DNA from: Alphaproteobacteria bacterium
GTDB lineage: Bacteria > Pseudomonadota > Alphaproteobacteria > Sphingomonadales > Kordiimonadaceae
Length of the DNA stretch: 64,000 bases
Reading direction: 5' to 3'
Assembly: GCA_006226495.1 (NCBI GenBank)
Contig: SBGU01000043.1
Span: 62,001 to 126,000 of the forward strand
Under the pieces are notes generated by a model. It was given only the letters and a program-made list of their open reading frames with translations, had not been told where the DNA came from and did no database searches. The position numbers and the translations under genes are program-made. Shown here in pieces: positions 16,082 to 26,074 of this stretch; the stretch's first letter is position 1; every line of letters begins with the position of its first letter.

Positions 16082-17566
16082 TCAGCCGAACACCAGCGGC
16101 AGCAGCAAGTAGCAGAGGCTTGCCACCACGAAGGTGCCGATGACATTCAGCCACAGGCCGGCGCGCACCATATCGGGCACATGCAGATGGCCGGTTGAAA
16201 ACACCACGGCGTTCGGGCCGGTTGCGACCGGCAGCATGAAGGCGCAGCTTGCCGCCATCGCAGTGGGTGCCGCCAGCATGATCGGGTCGATGTTGGCACT
16301 GGTGGCAAGGGCACCCAGCACGGGCACAAGGGCTGCCGTGGTGGCGGTGTTGCTCGTGAGTTCGGTCAGGAAAATCACCATGCCGACAACCGCCAGCACG
16401 ATCAGGAACAGGGGCGCTGCCGCCAGGCCGGACATGGCTTCACCGAGCCACAGCGCCAGCCCGGTTTTCTGGATCGCCGCCGCGACGCTCAGCCCGCCGC
16501 CGAACAGCAGGATCACGCCCCAGGGCATGCGCACGGCGCTTTCCCAGTCCAGCAAGGCCTGCCCGCGCACCCCGGCACCGGCTGGGATCAGGAACACGAC
16601 CACCGCGGCGCCGATGGCCACATGCATGTCGGTCATACGGGCGATGAAGGGCAGAAGGTCCACCAGCGGTTCAAATTCCACGATTACCTGCCGGAAGCTC
16701 CAGAGGAAGGCCATGGCGCCCATGACCATCGCCACGCGTTTTTCCGCCGTGGTGATTTTGCCCATGGCGGCCAGTTCCTCGCGCACCACTTCGGCGCCGC
16801 CGCGCGCCAGTTTGGCGTCGAACGGGAAACAGATTTTGGTCAGGACCAGCCACGCCAGCGGCACCATGCAGGCCACCACGGGAATGGCGAAGGCCATCCA
16901 TTCGATGAACTGGATGTCACGCCCGGTCTGCTGCAGGATGAAGGCCTTCACGAACAGGTTGGGCGGCGTGCCGATATAGGTACCCAGCCCGCCGATCGAT
17001 GCCGCCCAGGCACAGCCGATCAGCAGTGCGATGGTGAAACGGTGGCCTTCGGCCCGTTCTTTCAGGATGGTGTCGGCGACCGTGATGGCGATGGGCACGA
17101 TCATGAGCGTGGTGGCCGTGTTGGAAATCCACATGGACAACAGGGCACTCGAGGCCATGAAACCGCCGATCAGCGCTGCCGGATGGTCGCCAACCCGGGC
17201 CAGGATATTCAGGGCTATGCGCCGGTGCAGGTTCCATTTCTGCATGGCCATGGCGGCGACAAACCCGCCCAGCAGCAAGAAGATCACCGGTTCGGCATAG
17301 GGGAGGGACGCTTCCTTCGAGCTGTTGATGCCCAGAAGCGGCAGCAATATCAGCGGCAACAGGCTGGTGGCCGGTACCGGGATTGCCTCGGTCGCCCACC
17401 AGGTGGCGATCAGCGCACAGGCGGCAACGGTTTTCCAGGCCAGGTCGTTCATGCCGGCAGGGGCATCGAGCACCAACAGGAGCGCCATCAGAAGCGGCCC
17501 CAGGAACAATCCGACGTCCTGATAGCGTGCGCGGCCCCTGGGGCCGCTGGTGTCATAGTCCCCCAT
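16082..17566 (-). CDS. DASS/SLC13-family sodium:anion symporter
   Basis: 494 residues with about eleven hydrophobic helices. Two Ser-Asn-Thr motifs in pseudo-repeat positions, SNTATTLMIVPIA and SNTATTAALVPVL, are the substrate- and sodium-binding hairpin tips of the divalent anion:Na+ symporter family (VcINDY/NaDC type). WWATEAIPVPATSLLP is the family's N-terminal signature. Likely substrates are C4-dicarboxylates, which would fit the many TCA genes in the window, but sulfate or other anions are possible. Two such SNT motifs confirm a full-length, intact transporter. Confidence 0.92.
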   Translation of the reverse strand: MGDYDTSGPRGRARYQDVGLFLGPLLMALLLVLDAPAGMNDLAWKTVAACALIATWWATEAIPVPATSLLPLILLPLLGINSSKEASLPYAEPVIFLLLGGFVAAMAMQKWNLHRRIALNILARVGDHPAALIGGFMASSALLSMWISNTATTLMIVPIAITVADTILKERAEGHRFTIALLIGCAWAASIGGLGTYIGTPPNLFVKAFILQQTGRDIQFIEWMAFAIPVVACMVPLAWLVLTKICFPFDAKLARGGAEVVREELAAMGKITTAEKRVAMVMGAMAFLWSFRQVIVEFEPLVDLLPFIARMTDMHVAIGAAVVVFLIPAGAGVRGQALLDWESAVRMPWGVILLFGGGLSVAAAIQKTGLALWLGEAMSGLAAAPLFLIVLAVVGMVIFLTELTSNTATTAALVPVLGALATSANIDPIMLAAPTAMAASCAFMLPVATGPNAVVFSTGHLHVPDMVRAGLWLNVIGTFVVASLCYLLLPLVFG

Positions 17567-17723
17567 AGTGTGTCCTCCCTCTTATGCGCTAGATACCGTG
17601 CGGGGCGCAGCCTGTGAAGCCCTAATGGTTTCCCGGACCGGTTGTTGCCCTCAAACAGGGCTTGCGTGCCACTGCAGGAGGATTATCCTTCGCCCCTTAT
17701 AAAACAGATACAGGGAGCGACAC

Positions 17724-19538
17724 ATGTCGATCAAAAAGGGGGTTGGCATCCTTCTGGCGCTGGTGGTTATCGGCGCCGGCATCTGGACTGCCAAGCTGGT
17801 CTGGTTCAAACCGTTCAGCTTTGATCATTTTCTCACGCGCGTGGTGGTGGAACAGGGGCTCGACAGCCCGGAAGCCCTGAGCTCGATCCGCATGCTCGAA
17901 CCTTACGGCATCACCGGCCATAACGGCGAACTGGATGATTTGTCGCTGGCGCACGACGCCAGGGTGCTCGAACGCAGCAAACGCAATCTCGATATCCTGA
18001 TGTCCTATGACGACGATAGCCTGAGCGACAGCCAGCGTTTCAACAAACGCCTGATGGCCTATTCGCTGCAGCATGATATCGCGGGTGAAAAATACGAATA
18101 TTACAATTACCCGCTGACCCAGCTTTATGGCTGGCACAATAATTTCTCGAGCTTCATGACCGGAACCCATTCGGTGGCAGACCTTCAGGAAGCCGAATAT
18201 TATGTCGAGCGCCTGAAGAAAGCCCGCACCCAGGTCGACCAGTTGATGGAACAACTGAAGAAGCGGGAAGAGATGGGGGTCATCCCGCCCACCTTCATCC
18301 TGAGCAAGGTCGAAGGCCAGCTTGCCGCCTTCATCGAAAACCCGGACGTTGAACAGAATGCTTTCTATGTGGCCTTCAAGGCCAGGTTGGACGACCTGAG
18401 TGATGTGTCGGACGCGGACAAGGCCCGCGTGCTGGCGGAAGCCAAGGCCACCATCGAAGGCGTCATTATTCCGATCTGGCGCGAGCTTCTGGCCTATACG
18501 GCCGAACTGAAGACCAAATCGACCGATGATGCCGGTGTCTGGAAATTCCCGGACGGCGCGGCCTATTACCAGAGCCAGCTTGAGCGCCACACCACCACCA
18601 AGATGACCGCCGAGGAAATCCATGCGCTCGGCCTTTCGGAAGTGGCCCGTATCCAGACCCAGATGCTCGCGCTTTTTGAAGCCGAGGGCTATGACACCAC
18701 CAGGCCCTTCACCGAGCTGATCGCGGCCTTTTCGGAAGACCCGAAATATTATTATCCGGACACCGACGAAGGCCGGCAGCAAATCCTCGATGACTATAAT
18801 GCCCTCATCGCCGAGATCGAGCAGGGCCTTGCGGGCCAGTTCCGCCTGAAGCCGAAGGCCAAGGTCGAAGCCGTGCGTGTGCCCACCTTCATCGAACAGG
18901 GTGCGCCGGGCGGTTATTATGAACAGCCGGCCATGGACGGGTCCCGCCCCGGCCGCTTTTACGCCAACCTGTATGATATCAAGGCCACGCCCAAATTCGG
19001 CATGCGGACCCTGACCTACCATGAGGCCGTGCCGGGTCACCATTACCAGATTGCGCTGCAGCTCGAGCAGGAAGACCTGCCGCTGTTCCGCAAATTCTCG
19101 GGTTATGGCGCCTATGTGGAAGGCTGGGCGCTGTATGCCGAACGGGTGGCCATGGAAATGGGTTTCGAACCCACCAATGCCGACAAGATCGGCGCCTTGC
19201 AGTCGGAACTGTTCCGTGCCGTGCGGCTGGTGGTCGACACCGGCATCCATGCCAAGCGCTGGACCCGTGAACAGGCGATCGACTATATGGCCCAGAATAC
19301 CGGCATGGCCATGAGCGACGTGGTGACCGAAATCGAGCGCTATATTGTCTGGCCGGGTCAGGCATGCGGCTACAAGATCGGTCAGTTGACCATCCTGCGC
19401 CTGCGCGACAAGGCACGCACGGAACTGGGCGACACGTTCGATGTGCGCGATTTCCACGATCTGGTGCTGAAGGGTGGTGCGGTGCCGCTCACCATCCTTG
19501 AGGAACAGGTGGATGCCTATATCGCCGCCAACAAATAG
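17724..19538 (+). CDS. DUF885-family putative metallohydrolase, exported
   Basis: 604 residues. An N-terminal hydrophobic segment (VGILLALVVIGAGIWTAKLVW) acts as signal anchor or signal peptide. The rest is a helical DUF885 domain with TYHEAVPGHHYQ; H433, E434 and H439/H440 make an expanded zinc-site motif related to gluzincin HEXXH. YVEGWALYAERVAMEMGF provides the downstream glutamates typical of the family. DUF885 proteins are thought to be peptidases or related hydrolases, based on fold; the substrate is not known. A strong terminator follows. Together with the M2 and S9 peptidases at 33-40 kb it suggests peptide use. Confidence 0.9.
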   Translation: MSIKKGVGILLALVVIGAGIWTAKLVWFKPFSFDHFLTRVVVEQGLDSPEALSSIRMLEPYGITGHNGELDDLSLAHDARVLERSKRNLDILMSYDDDSLSDSQRFNKRLMAYSLQHDIAGEKYEYYNYPLTQLYGWHNNFSSFMTGTHSVADLQEAEYYVERLKKARTQVDQLMEQLKKREEMGVIPPTFILSKVEGQLAAFIENPDVEQNAFYVAFKARLDDLSDVSDADKARVLAEAKATIEGVIIPIWRELLAYTAELKTKSTDDAGVWKFPDGAAYYQSQLERHTTTKMTAEEIHALGLSEVARIQTQMLALFEAEGYDTTRPFTELIAAFSEDPKYYYPDTDEGRQQILDDYNALIAEIEQGLAGQFRLKPKAKVEAVRVPTFIEQGAPGGYYEQPAMDGSRPGRFYANLYDIKATPKFGMRTLTYHEAVPGHHYQIALQLEQEDLPLFRKFSGYGAYVEGWALYAERVAMEMGFEPTNADKIGALQSELFRAVRLVVDTGIHAKRWTREQAIDYMAQNTGMAMSDVVTEIERYIVWPGQACGYKIGQLTILRLRDKARTELGDTFDVRDFHDLVLKGGAVPLTILEEQVDAYIAANK

Positions 19539-19561
19539 GCGCGTGCCCTGAAACCATTCAG

Positions 19562-19595
19562 CCGGGGGCGGTTTTTCCGCCCCCGGTTTCTTTTT
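19562..19595 (+). terminator. Rho-independent terminator after the DUF885 gene
   Basis: CCGGGGGCGG pairs with CCGCCCCCGG around a TTTTT loop, followed by TTTCTTTTT. Perfect 10-bp stem, 23 bases past the stop codon. Confidence 0.93.
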
Positions 19596-19698
19596 GGACG
19601 CCAGGGCTGTATTTTTTCGATTCCTTTACACATGCCGTTCTAGGCTCGCGGAAGCGGGTACCTGGGATCGGCCTGCAAATGGAGGGGAGGGAAGGTCG

Positions 19699-21534
19699 GT
19701 GCGTACACCGCCGCCAGCGATGGAAAAAGCCAAGCCGCAACAGCCGGCCCGCCCGGACAGGCGGCTGGTTCAGGAAGCTATGGACGCACTGTATCTGGGC
19801 CAGCTCGGCGCGATCAGCGCGGTGATCGCCGGCTATTATCTGTTCCTTGCCATTTCCCACAGCTTTTTCCTGGCGCCCGATATCAAGGCACCCATGATCG
19901 GTATCGCGCTTCTGACCACCCTGGTCGGGACGGCGGTATCCGTGCTCAGCCGCACCGGGCGCATCAGTGCGCGCCACAGCCATGTGGCGCTGTTGCCGCC
20001 TGCGCTGCTGTCGGCCCTGAATGTGTTCATGCACGCCTGGTTGTCGGGCGACCAGTTGCAGCTTTCCAACAGCGTGCTGATGTTCCTGGCCTACGGGGTC
20101 ATTACCCTGTCGCCGCCGGTGTTCGGCATTTTGCTGGCGGCCAGCGCGGCGGGCACTTTTTTTGTGCTGTTTGCGACGCCCGGCGCCAATACCGTGCATC
20201 TGACATTCCTGTTGGTCGGCGGGCTTATCCTGTCGGTCCTGTGCTTCACCCAGCGCTACCGCACTTTGTGGCGCGTGCAACAACTTTCGATCGCGGACCG
20301 GGACAAGGCCGGTGTGTTGGAAGCGCTCAACTGGGCGATCAGCGAGCAGGTGAAAGAAGCCCGCGAAGCCGCCGAGGAAGCCCGGCGCGCCAACGAGGCC
20401 AAGGATATTTTCCTCGCCAACACCAGCCACGAACTCAGGACCCCGCTCACCGGGGTGCTGGGCATGCTTGAGGTGCTGTCCCTGTCGGGCCTCAGCCGCG
20501 AACAGCGCGAAGCGGTGGACGCCGCCCAGTTCAGCGCCCAGACCCTTCTGGCGGTCATCAATGACGTGCTGGACCTGGCCCGCATGGACGCCGGCAAGCT
20601 GGAACTGAAGATACAGCCCTTCAATCCGGTTGAACTGGTGGTCACCGTGGCCGGGCTTCTGGAGCCGCGCGCGGACGAAAAACACCTCAATCTCGAACTG
20701 CAGATGCCGAAGCGGCAGATCCCGACCCTGATGGGCGACCCGATCCGCATCGGCCAGATCCTGTTCAATTTCCTGAGTAACGCCATCAAGTTCACCGACA
20801 CCGGAACTGTTACCGTGCAGTTGCAGGCGGTGGGCGACGGTGATCTCTGCCATATGCGCCTGGGTGTGCGCGACACCGGCGTCGGGTTCGACCAGGCTGA
20901 AAAGGACCGGCTGTTCGAACGGTTTTTCCAGGCCGACGGCTCGGCAAGCCGGATGCAGGGCGGAACCGGGCTCGGGCTCGCCATATGCCGGGAACTGGCC
21001 GACCTGATGGGCGGTGAAATCGAGGCCGAAAGCAGCCCCGGCGCCGGCGCGGACTTCAGCCTGACCGTCAGCCTGCCAAAGGCCACACAGCCTGTGGCCA
21101 CCGAAGACAAGGCCCAGGCCCGGCACCAGACCGAACCGACAGGGCCGCTGGCGGTGCTGGTGGCCGAAGACAACCAGATCAACCAGATGCTAGTCCGCAA
21201 ATATGCCGAACGCCTGGGCTGGCACCTGACGATCGTCGACAATGGCGAAAAGGCCGTTGAAGCGGTTGCCGGCGGCGGCCTGTTCGACCTGGTGCTGATG
21301 GATGTGCGCATGCCGGTCATGGACGGGGTTACGGCCACCCGCGCGATCCGGGCGCTGGACGGCCCGGTCGCAAAGCTGCCCATTGTCGCCTTGACGGCCA
21401 ACACCATGCCGGAAGACAAAAAGGCCTATGTGGCCGCCGGTATGAATGCGGTGGTCGGCAAGCCGGTGCAATTGCACGAACTGACGTCTGCAGTTCGGCA
21501 AGTGCTTGCTCTTAAAGCCGGAAAAGGCGCCTGA
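19699..21534 (+). CDS. Hybrid sensor histidine kinase, first of a tandem pair
   Basis: 611 residues from a GTG start, chosen because GGAGGGGAGGG lies 7 bases upstream; the frame is open to 19594 but upstream sequence includes the terminator region. About five N-terminal membrane helices (residues 40-190) are followed by a short coiled coil. The HisKA H box is NTSHELRTPLTGVLGM (H244). The HATPase shows NAIKF, DTGVGF and GTGLGLAI. A C-terminal receiver has VAEDNQINQ and LMDVRMPVMDG (phospho-Asp D535), and a Lys in VGKPV. It should phosphorelay from H244 to D535 and on to an unlinked phosphotransfer protein. Signal unknown. Confidence 0.93.
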   Translation: MRTPPPAMEKAKPQQPARPDRRLVQEAMDALYLGQLGAISAVIAGYYLFLAISHSFFLAPDIKAPMIGIALLTTLVGTAVSVLSRTGRISARHSHVALLPPALLSALNVFMHAWLSGDQLQLSNSVLMFLAYGVITLSPPVFGILLAASAAGTFFVLFATPGANTVHLTFLLVGGLILSVLCFTQRYRTLWRVQQLSIADRDKAGVLEALNWAISEQVKEAREAAEEARRANEAKDIFLANTSHELRTPLTGVLGMLEVLSLSGLSREQREAVDAAQFSAQTLLAVINDVLDLARMDAGKLELKIQPFNPVELVVTVAGLLEPRADEKHLNLELQMPKRQIPTLMGDPIRIGQILFNFLSNAIKFTDTGTVTVQLQAVGDGDLCHMRLGVRDTGVGFDQAEKDRLFERFFQADGSASRMQGGTGLGLAICRELADLMGGEIEAESSPGAGADFSLTVSLPKATQPVATEDKAQARHQTEPTGPLAVLVAEDNQINQMLVRKYAERLGWHLTIVDNGEKAVEAVAGGGLFDLVLMDVRMPVMDGVTATRAIRALDGPVAKLPIVALTANTMPEDKKAYVAAGMNAVVGKPVQLHELTSAVRQVLALKAGKGA

Positions 21535-21608
21535 GCATGTGACTTCCCTATGGATTTGTCTCCCGTTCCCGGCGATAGTGGCAGGGCGGAGATGTAAAGG
21601 GGACAATA

Positions 21609-23372
21609 GTGACGGCGGCAGGTGTCAGCGCGCTGTCCGAAAAGGACGCCGAAGAGGAACAGCAGATCGCCAGCGAGATGGCGCGTCTGGCGCGCGGCTA
21701 TCTCAAGATTTTGGGCATTGCTTTCGCCTTCTATTTCACCCGCCGCGCCGTCGAAGCCTATTTCACCTACGAGGATGGCGCGCATCTTGTCTCGGTCCTG
21801 CATTTATTGTCCGGCCTCACCGGTGGCGTGATCAGCATTCACGCCTGGCGGGGGCGTATCCGCGACCGGCTGGTTGAACCGGTGCTCGTTGGCTACTGCG
21901 TGCTTCTGGTCGTCAATGTCTATGCCAACCTGTATGTGACGGAGAACCAGGAACAACTGATGAACGCCAGCTATGCCATGATCGTGTTCGGGCTTGCGAA
22001 TGTGACCCTGCGGGGCTGGTTGGTGACCATGATCCTGTGCCTGATCGGCCTTCTCTGGGGGGCGTCCTATGTCAATGCGTTCGAGCTCTTCAAGATTCTG
22101 CCGCTGCTGGCGGGCGGAGTCGGCTTGTCGACTGTCGCCTTTTTCACCCGTGTGCCGGTGATGCGCCGCCGCATCGAGCTTGAGGTCAAGCTGGGGGGCG
22201 AAACCGAAAAACTGAGGGCGGCCAGCATCGCCAAGGACCGTTTCCTTGCGAACATGACCCACGAGCTCAGGACCCCCATGACCGGGGTCCTGGGCATGCT
22301 GGACCTGATGGGCGATACGAAGCTGGACCGGCAGCAGCGCGAAATGCTGGAGACCGCACAGTCCAGCGCCCGCTACCTGCTGACCATCATCAACGACATC
22401 CTTGACTTCGCGAAGCTTGAGGCCGGCAAGATCAGGTTGCGCCCGGAAGCGACCGACCCTGTGGTGTTGACCCGCGATATCGTGGCCCTGTTCCGGGGTG
22501 AAGCCACGGCCAAGCGGGTGCGCATCGAGGTCGACCTGCCGGCGGAAGGCGCCCTTGTGGCGGCGTTCGATCCGGTGCGCGTGGGCCAGGTGCTCCTGAA
22601 CCTGATCAGCAATGCCGTGAAATACACGGGTGAAGGCCGCGTGCTTGTGCGCCTGCGCATGCATGGGCAGGATGGCACCCAGCGCCTGTGCTGGGACATT
22701 TGCGACACGGGCGCCGGCATCCCGCGCGAGCGCATCAAAACCCTGTTTGAACGTTTTGAACAACTGGACAACAGTTCGGTGCGCCCGCAGGGCACCGGGC
22801 TTGGCCTGGCCATCATCCGGGAACTGACAGTGCTTCTGGGGGGCGAGGTATCGGTCGACAGCCAGCTTGGTGTCGGCTCGACCTTCCATTTCCGCCTGCC
22901 CTACGAAAAGGCCGAACTGCCGGACGTGGCACAGCCTGTGCTGCCTGCGACGAAACAGGACGATACGGCGCGTGTGCTGAAGGTGCTGGTGGTCGAGGAC
23001 AATCCGGTCAACCGCGCCATCATCCAGCGCATGGCCCAGCGCGAAGGCTGGGACGTGGCGCTGGCGGCGGACGGCGCGGAAGCGGTCGATCTTGTGCGCC
23101 TCAGGCCCGATGTCTATGACGTGGTCCTGATGGATATCCAGATGCCGGTCATGGACGGGGTGACGGCCACACGCACGATCCTTGAAACGGTCGCGAACCC
23201 GCCGCCCATCATTGCGCTGACGGCCAACACCATGGACAATGACCTCGAGACCTATTTGCAGGTGGGCATGAAGGCCTGTGTCGGCAAACCCATCAACCGG
23301 ACCGAACTGTGCCGGGCGGTATCAGAGGCGCTGGCGGCGGGCAGGGCGGCCCAGCACCCCAGTTTCGTCTGA
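21609..23372 (+). CDS. Hybrid sensor histidine kinase, second of a tandem pair
   Basis: 587 residues with the same plan as its neighbour. About five membrane helices come first, then MTHELRTPMTGVLGM (H218), HATPase motifs NAVKY, DTGAGIP and GTGLGLAI, and a receiver with VVEDNPVNR and LMDIQMPVMDG (D509). It lacks any recognised periplasmic sensor domain, so the membrane part itself may sense. The GTG start follows AAAGGGGA. The gap to the previous gene is 74 bases without a terminator, so co-transcription is likely. No Hpt domain or response-regulator output gene is next to them. Confidence 0.93.
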   Translation: MTAAGVSALSEKDAEEEQQIASEMARLARGYLKILGIAFAFYFTRRAVEAYFTYEDGAHLVSVLHLLSGLTGGVISIHAWRGRIRDRLVEPVLVGYCVLLVVNVYANLYVTENQEQLMNASYAMIVFGLANVTLRGWLVTMILCLIGLLWGASYVNAFELFKILPLLAGGVGLSTVAFFTRVPVMRRRIELEVKLGGETEKLRAASIAKDRFLANMTHELRTPMTGVLGMLDLMGDTKLDRQQREMLETAQSSARYLLTIINDILDFAKLEAGKIRLRPEATDPVVLTRDIVALFRGEATAKRVRIEVDLPAEGALVAAFDPVRVGQVLLNLISNAVKYTGEGRVLVRLRMHGQDGTQRLCWDICDTGAGIPRERIKTLFERFEQLDNSSVRPQGTGLGLAIIRELTVLLGGEVSVDSQLGVGSTFHFRLPYEKAELPDVAQPVLPATKQDDTARVLKVLVVEDNPVNRAIIQRMAQREGWDVALAADGAEAVDLVRLRPDVYDVVLMDIQMPVMDGVTATRTILETVANPPPIIALTANTMDNDLETYLQVGMKACVGKPINRTELCRAVSEALAAGRAAQHPSFV

Positions 23373-23392
23373 GGCCAAAGCGTCGCTTTTGC

Positions 23393-23421
23393 TTGACTCC
23401 GGCCCCCCACGCGCGTAAACA
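23393..23421 (+). promoter_or_regulatory. Candidate sigma-70 promoter of the ffh operon
   Basis: TTGACT (23393-23398) and TAAACA (23416-23421) with exactly 17 bases between. It lies in the 213-base gap after the hybrid kinase and about 165 bases before ffh. The long leader that would result shows no recognisable riboswitch. Confidence 0.5.
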
Positions 23422-23585
23422 GCGCTCGCTTCCCATGGAAGATGACAATTGAACAGCGTCCTGTCGGCATGTGCCGGGATGCCCACCAGTCAGCGAAGGT
23501 TCGCCCACTGGTGCCATTCTTGTTTGTTCAAAAGTCTGTCCCCGGGAAGCGCTGAACTGAACCCGATGCAAAGGTGAAATTGCAT

Positions 23586-24959
23586 ATGTTTGACAGCCTG
23601 TCAGATCGACTGAGCGGCATTTTTGATGGCCTGAAGCGCCGTGGCGCCTTGCGGGAATCGGATGTATCCGAAGCCCTCAGGGAAGTCCGTGTTGCGCTCC
23701 TGGAGGCCGATGTCGCACTGCCGGTCGTCAAGGATTTTGTCAAGAAGGTTCAGGAAAAGGCCGTTGGCCAGTCGGTCCTGAAGTCGGTCACCCCCGGCCA
23801 GCAGGTTGTCAAGATCGTCCATGACGAACTGATCGCCATGCTGGGGTCGGAACAGACCGGCATCAACACCGTCGGTGTGCCGCCGGTCGTGATCCTGATG
23901 GTGGGCCTGCAGGGTTCGGGTAAAACCACCTCGACCGCCAAGATCGCCAAGCGCCTGACCGAGAAGGACCGCAAGAAGGTCCTGATGGCGTCCCTGGACG
24001 TGCGCCGCCCGGCTGCGCAGGAACAGCTCAAGATCCTCGGTGAACAGATCGGTGTCAAAACCCTGCCGATCATCCCCGGCCAGATGCCGGTCGACATCGC
24101 CCGCCGCGCCATGGATGCCGCGAAGCTGCAGGGCTTTGATGTCGTGATGCTGGATACCGCCGGCCGCCTGCATGTGGACCAGAGCCTGATGGCCGAGGTT
24201 GTGGCGGTTCGCAATGCCACCATGCCCCTGGAAACGCTTCTGGTTGCCGACAGCCTGACCGGCCAGGACGCGGTGAATGTGGCCAAGGAATTTGATGCCC
24301 AGGTCGGTATTACCGGCGTGGTGCTGACCCGTATGGACGGTGATGGCCGTGGTGGTGCCGCGCTGTCGATGCGTGCGGTCACCGGCAAGCCGATCAAGCT
24401 TGCGGGTACCGGTGAAAAAATGGACGCGCTCGAGGACTTCCATCCTGAGCGTGTGGCTGGCCGTATCCTCGGCATGGGCGACGTTGTCAGCCTCGTGGAA
24501 AAAGCCGCCGCCACCATCGAGAAGGAAGACGCCGAAAAGATGGCCAAAAAAATGGCCAAGGGCGAATTCGATCTCGAGGACCTGCGCAGCCAGTTGCAGC
24601 AGATGTCCAAACTGGGTGGCATGAAGGGTGTTCTCGGTCTGTTGCCCGGCATGGGCAAGATCAAGTCGGCCATGAAGGGCGCCCAGGTGGATGACAGGGT
24701 ATTCAAGCGTCAGGAAGCGATCATCGGCTCCATGACGCCCTTGGAGCGCAAGAAGCCGCAGGTTATTGCGGCGTCGCGCAAGAAGCGGATCGCAGCCGGT
24801 GCCGGTGTCACCGTCGCGGACGTGAACAAGCTCCTGAAGATGCATATGGAAATGGCCAAGATGATGAAAAAAATGTCCAAAATGGGCAAAAGCGGCCGGC
24901 TCCCGATGATGCCCGGTGGTGGCGGCATGCCCCCCGGCTTCGACAAACTATTCTCCTGA
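23586..24959 (+). CDS. ffh: Signal recognition particle protein Ffh
   Basis: Ffh binds 4.5S RNA and signal sequences and targets nascent membrane proteins to FtsY. About 458 residues. An N domain is followed by the GTPase domain with [35 protein letters not shown] and [11 protein letters not shown] methionine-rich M domain at the C-terminus ends in a run of Met, Lys and Gly. I prefer ATG 23586, with AAGGTG about 9 bases upstream, over the GTG at 23574. First gene of an operon with rpsP, rimM, trmD and rplS. Confidence 0.97.
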   Translation: MFDSLSDRLSGIFDGLKRRGALRESDVSEALREVRVALLEADVALPVVKDFVKKVQEKAVGQSVLKSVTPGQQVVKIVHDELIAMLGSEQTGINTVGVPPVVILMVGLQGSGKTTSTAKIAKRLTEKDRKKVLMASLDVRRPAAQEQLKILGEQIGVKTLPIIPGQMPVDIARRAMDAAKLQGFDVVMLDTAGRLHVDQSLMAEVVAVRNATMPLETLLVADSLTGQDAVNVAKEFDAQVGITGVVLTRMDGDGRGGAALSMRAVTGKPIKLAGTGEKMDALEDFHPERVAGRILGMGDVVSLVEKAAATIEKEDAEKMAKKMAKGEFDLEDLRSQLQQMSKLGGMKGVLGLLPGMGKIKSAMKGAQVDDRVFKRQEAIIGSMTPLERKKPQVIAASRKKRIAAGAGVTVADVNKLLKMHMEMAKMMKKMSKMGKSGRLPMMPGGGGMPPGFDKLFS

Positions 24960-25018
24960 TCCAGGCGAATTACCAATCAACCAAACAAGACCGAACTACT
25001 AGTCAAGGAACCAAGAAA

Positions 25019-25408
25019 ATGGCAATTGCAATCCGTCTCGCCCGTGGTGGCGCCAAGAAACGTCCGTACTACCGTATCGTTGTTGCCGATACGCGCGCTC
25101 GCCGCGACGGCAAGTTCATCGAAAAAGTAGGCACCTACAACCCGATGGTTGCCAAGGACAGCGAAGACCGCATCCGCATGGATGTCGAGCGCATCCAGCA
25201 CTGGATCGGCCAGGGCGCCCAGCCGACCGACCGCGTCGCCCGCTTCCTGGAAGCTGCCGGTGTTGTCAGCGCCAAAACCCGCGCCAACCTGGAAAAAGGC
25301 AAGCCGGGCCAGAAAGCCACCGAGCGTGCTGAAGAGCGTGCGAAGAAAGCTGAAGAAGCTGCTGCCGCTGCTGCTGCGCCGGCTGAAGAAGAAGCCGCTG
25401 CCGAATAA
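25019..25408 (+). CDS. rpsP: 30S ribosomal protein bS16 with acidic Ala/Glu tail
   Basis: 129 residues. The first 80 or so ([21 protein letters not shown], then [12 protein letters not shown]) are canonical bS16, which binds 16S rRNA early in 30S assembly. The last 40 residues are an added tail of Lys, Glu and long Ala runs, ending EEEAAAE. Extended bS16 tails are common in alphaproteobacteria. AAGGA lies before the ATG. Operon context (ffh upstream, rimM and trmD downstream) is the classical one. Confidence 0.97.
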   Translation: MAIAIRLARGGAKKRPYYRIVVADTRARRDGKFIEKVGTYNPMVAKDSEDRIRMDVERIQHWIGQGAQPTDRVARFLEAAGVVSAKTRANLEKGKPGQKATERAEERAKKAEEAAAAAAAPAEEEAAAE

Positions 25409-25471
25409 TCGGCGGGGCCTTCCGGCTTAACTCTGGCGCGGGCCCCGTCCCGCGCCCACGAGGCAGGCAAC

Positions 25472-26074
25472 ATGATCGATATCCGGGACGAACGGCGCCA
25501 GCACGGCGTTGAGGATGGCTGGATTGCTGTGGGCGCCTTTGCGGGCGCCCATGGTGTCAGGGGCGACGTGCGCCTGAAATCCTTCACCGAAGTCCCGGAC
25601 GCGATCTTTGCTTATAAATCCCTGCACAAGGGGGCGAACGGTCCCCTGGTGAAACTCAAGAAACTGCGGGCCGACAAGGAAGGCTTCATCGTGCGGGTGG
25701 ACGGCATCGCCGACCGGGACGCCGCGATGCTCCTGAAAGGCAAGCAGCTTTTTGTCGAGCGCGAAGCCTTCGCCGAAGAGGACGAGGACGAGTTTTACCT
25801 CGCCGACCTTATCGGCCTTGAAGCCCGCGATGAAGCCGGCCAGAAGATCGGTTTTGTGCGGGCGGTCGAAAACTTCGGCGCCGAAGACCTTCTGGAACTG
25901 ATCCTCGACGCACCGCTGCCAGGCCTTGGCCGTTATGCCTTCATCCCGTTCCGCAAGGCGCTGGTGCCGGTGGTGGACATCCGCGCCGGTTTTATCGGCA
26001 TCGCATTTGCCGACTGGCGCGATACCCAGGTCAGCGAACGGGAAGACGGCGAGGGCGAGGAGGGCGCGGAATGA
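25472..26074 (+). CDS. rimM: Ribosome maturation factor RimM
   Basis: 200 residues. RimM assists 16S processing and assembly of the 30S head through protein uS19. It shows the N-terminal [20 protein letters not shown] motif and the PRC-barrel region with [13 protein letters not shown] very acidic tail ([12 protein letters not shown]) ends the protein. The stop overlaps the trmD start by ATGA, so they are translationally coupled. A 20-residue leader precedes the conserved domain; the start at 25472 follows GAGGCAGG. Confidence 0.95.
   Translation: MIDIRDERRQHGVEDGWIAVGAFAGAHGVRGDVRLKSFTEVPDAIFAYKSLHKGANGPLVKLKKLRADKEGFIVRVDGIADRDAAMLLKGKQLFVEREAFAEEDEDEFYLADLIGLEARDEAGQKIGFVRAVENFGAEDLLELILDAPLPGLGRYAFIPFRKALVPVVDIRAGFIGIAFADWRDTQVSEREDGEGEEGAE

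Noticed and set aside
25330-25408. Low-complexity GCT/GAA repeat as a tandem repeat element
   Set aside because: It encodes the Ala/Glu tail of bS16 and shows no exact repeat unit.
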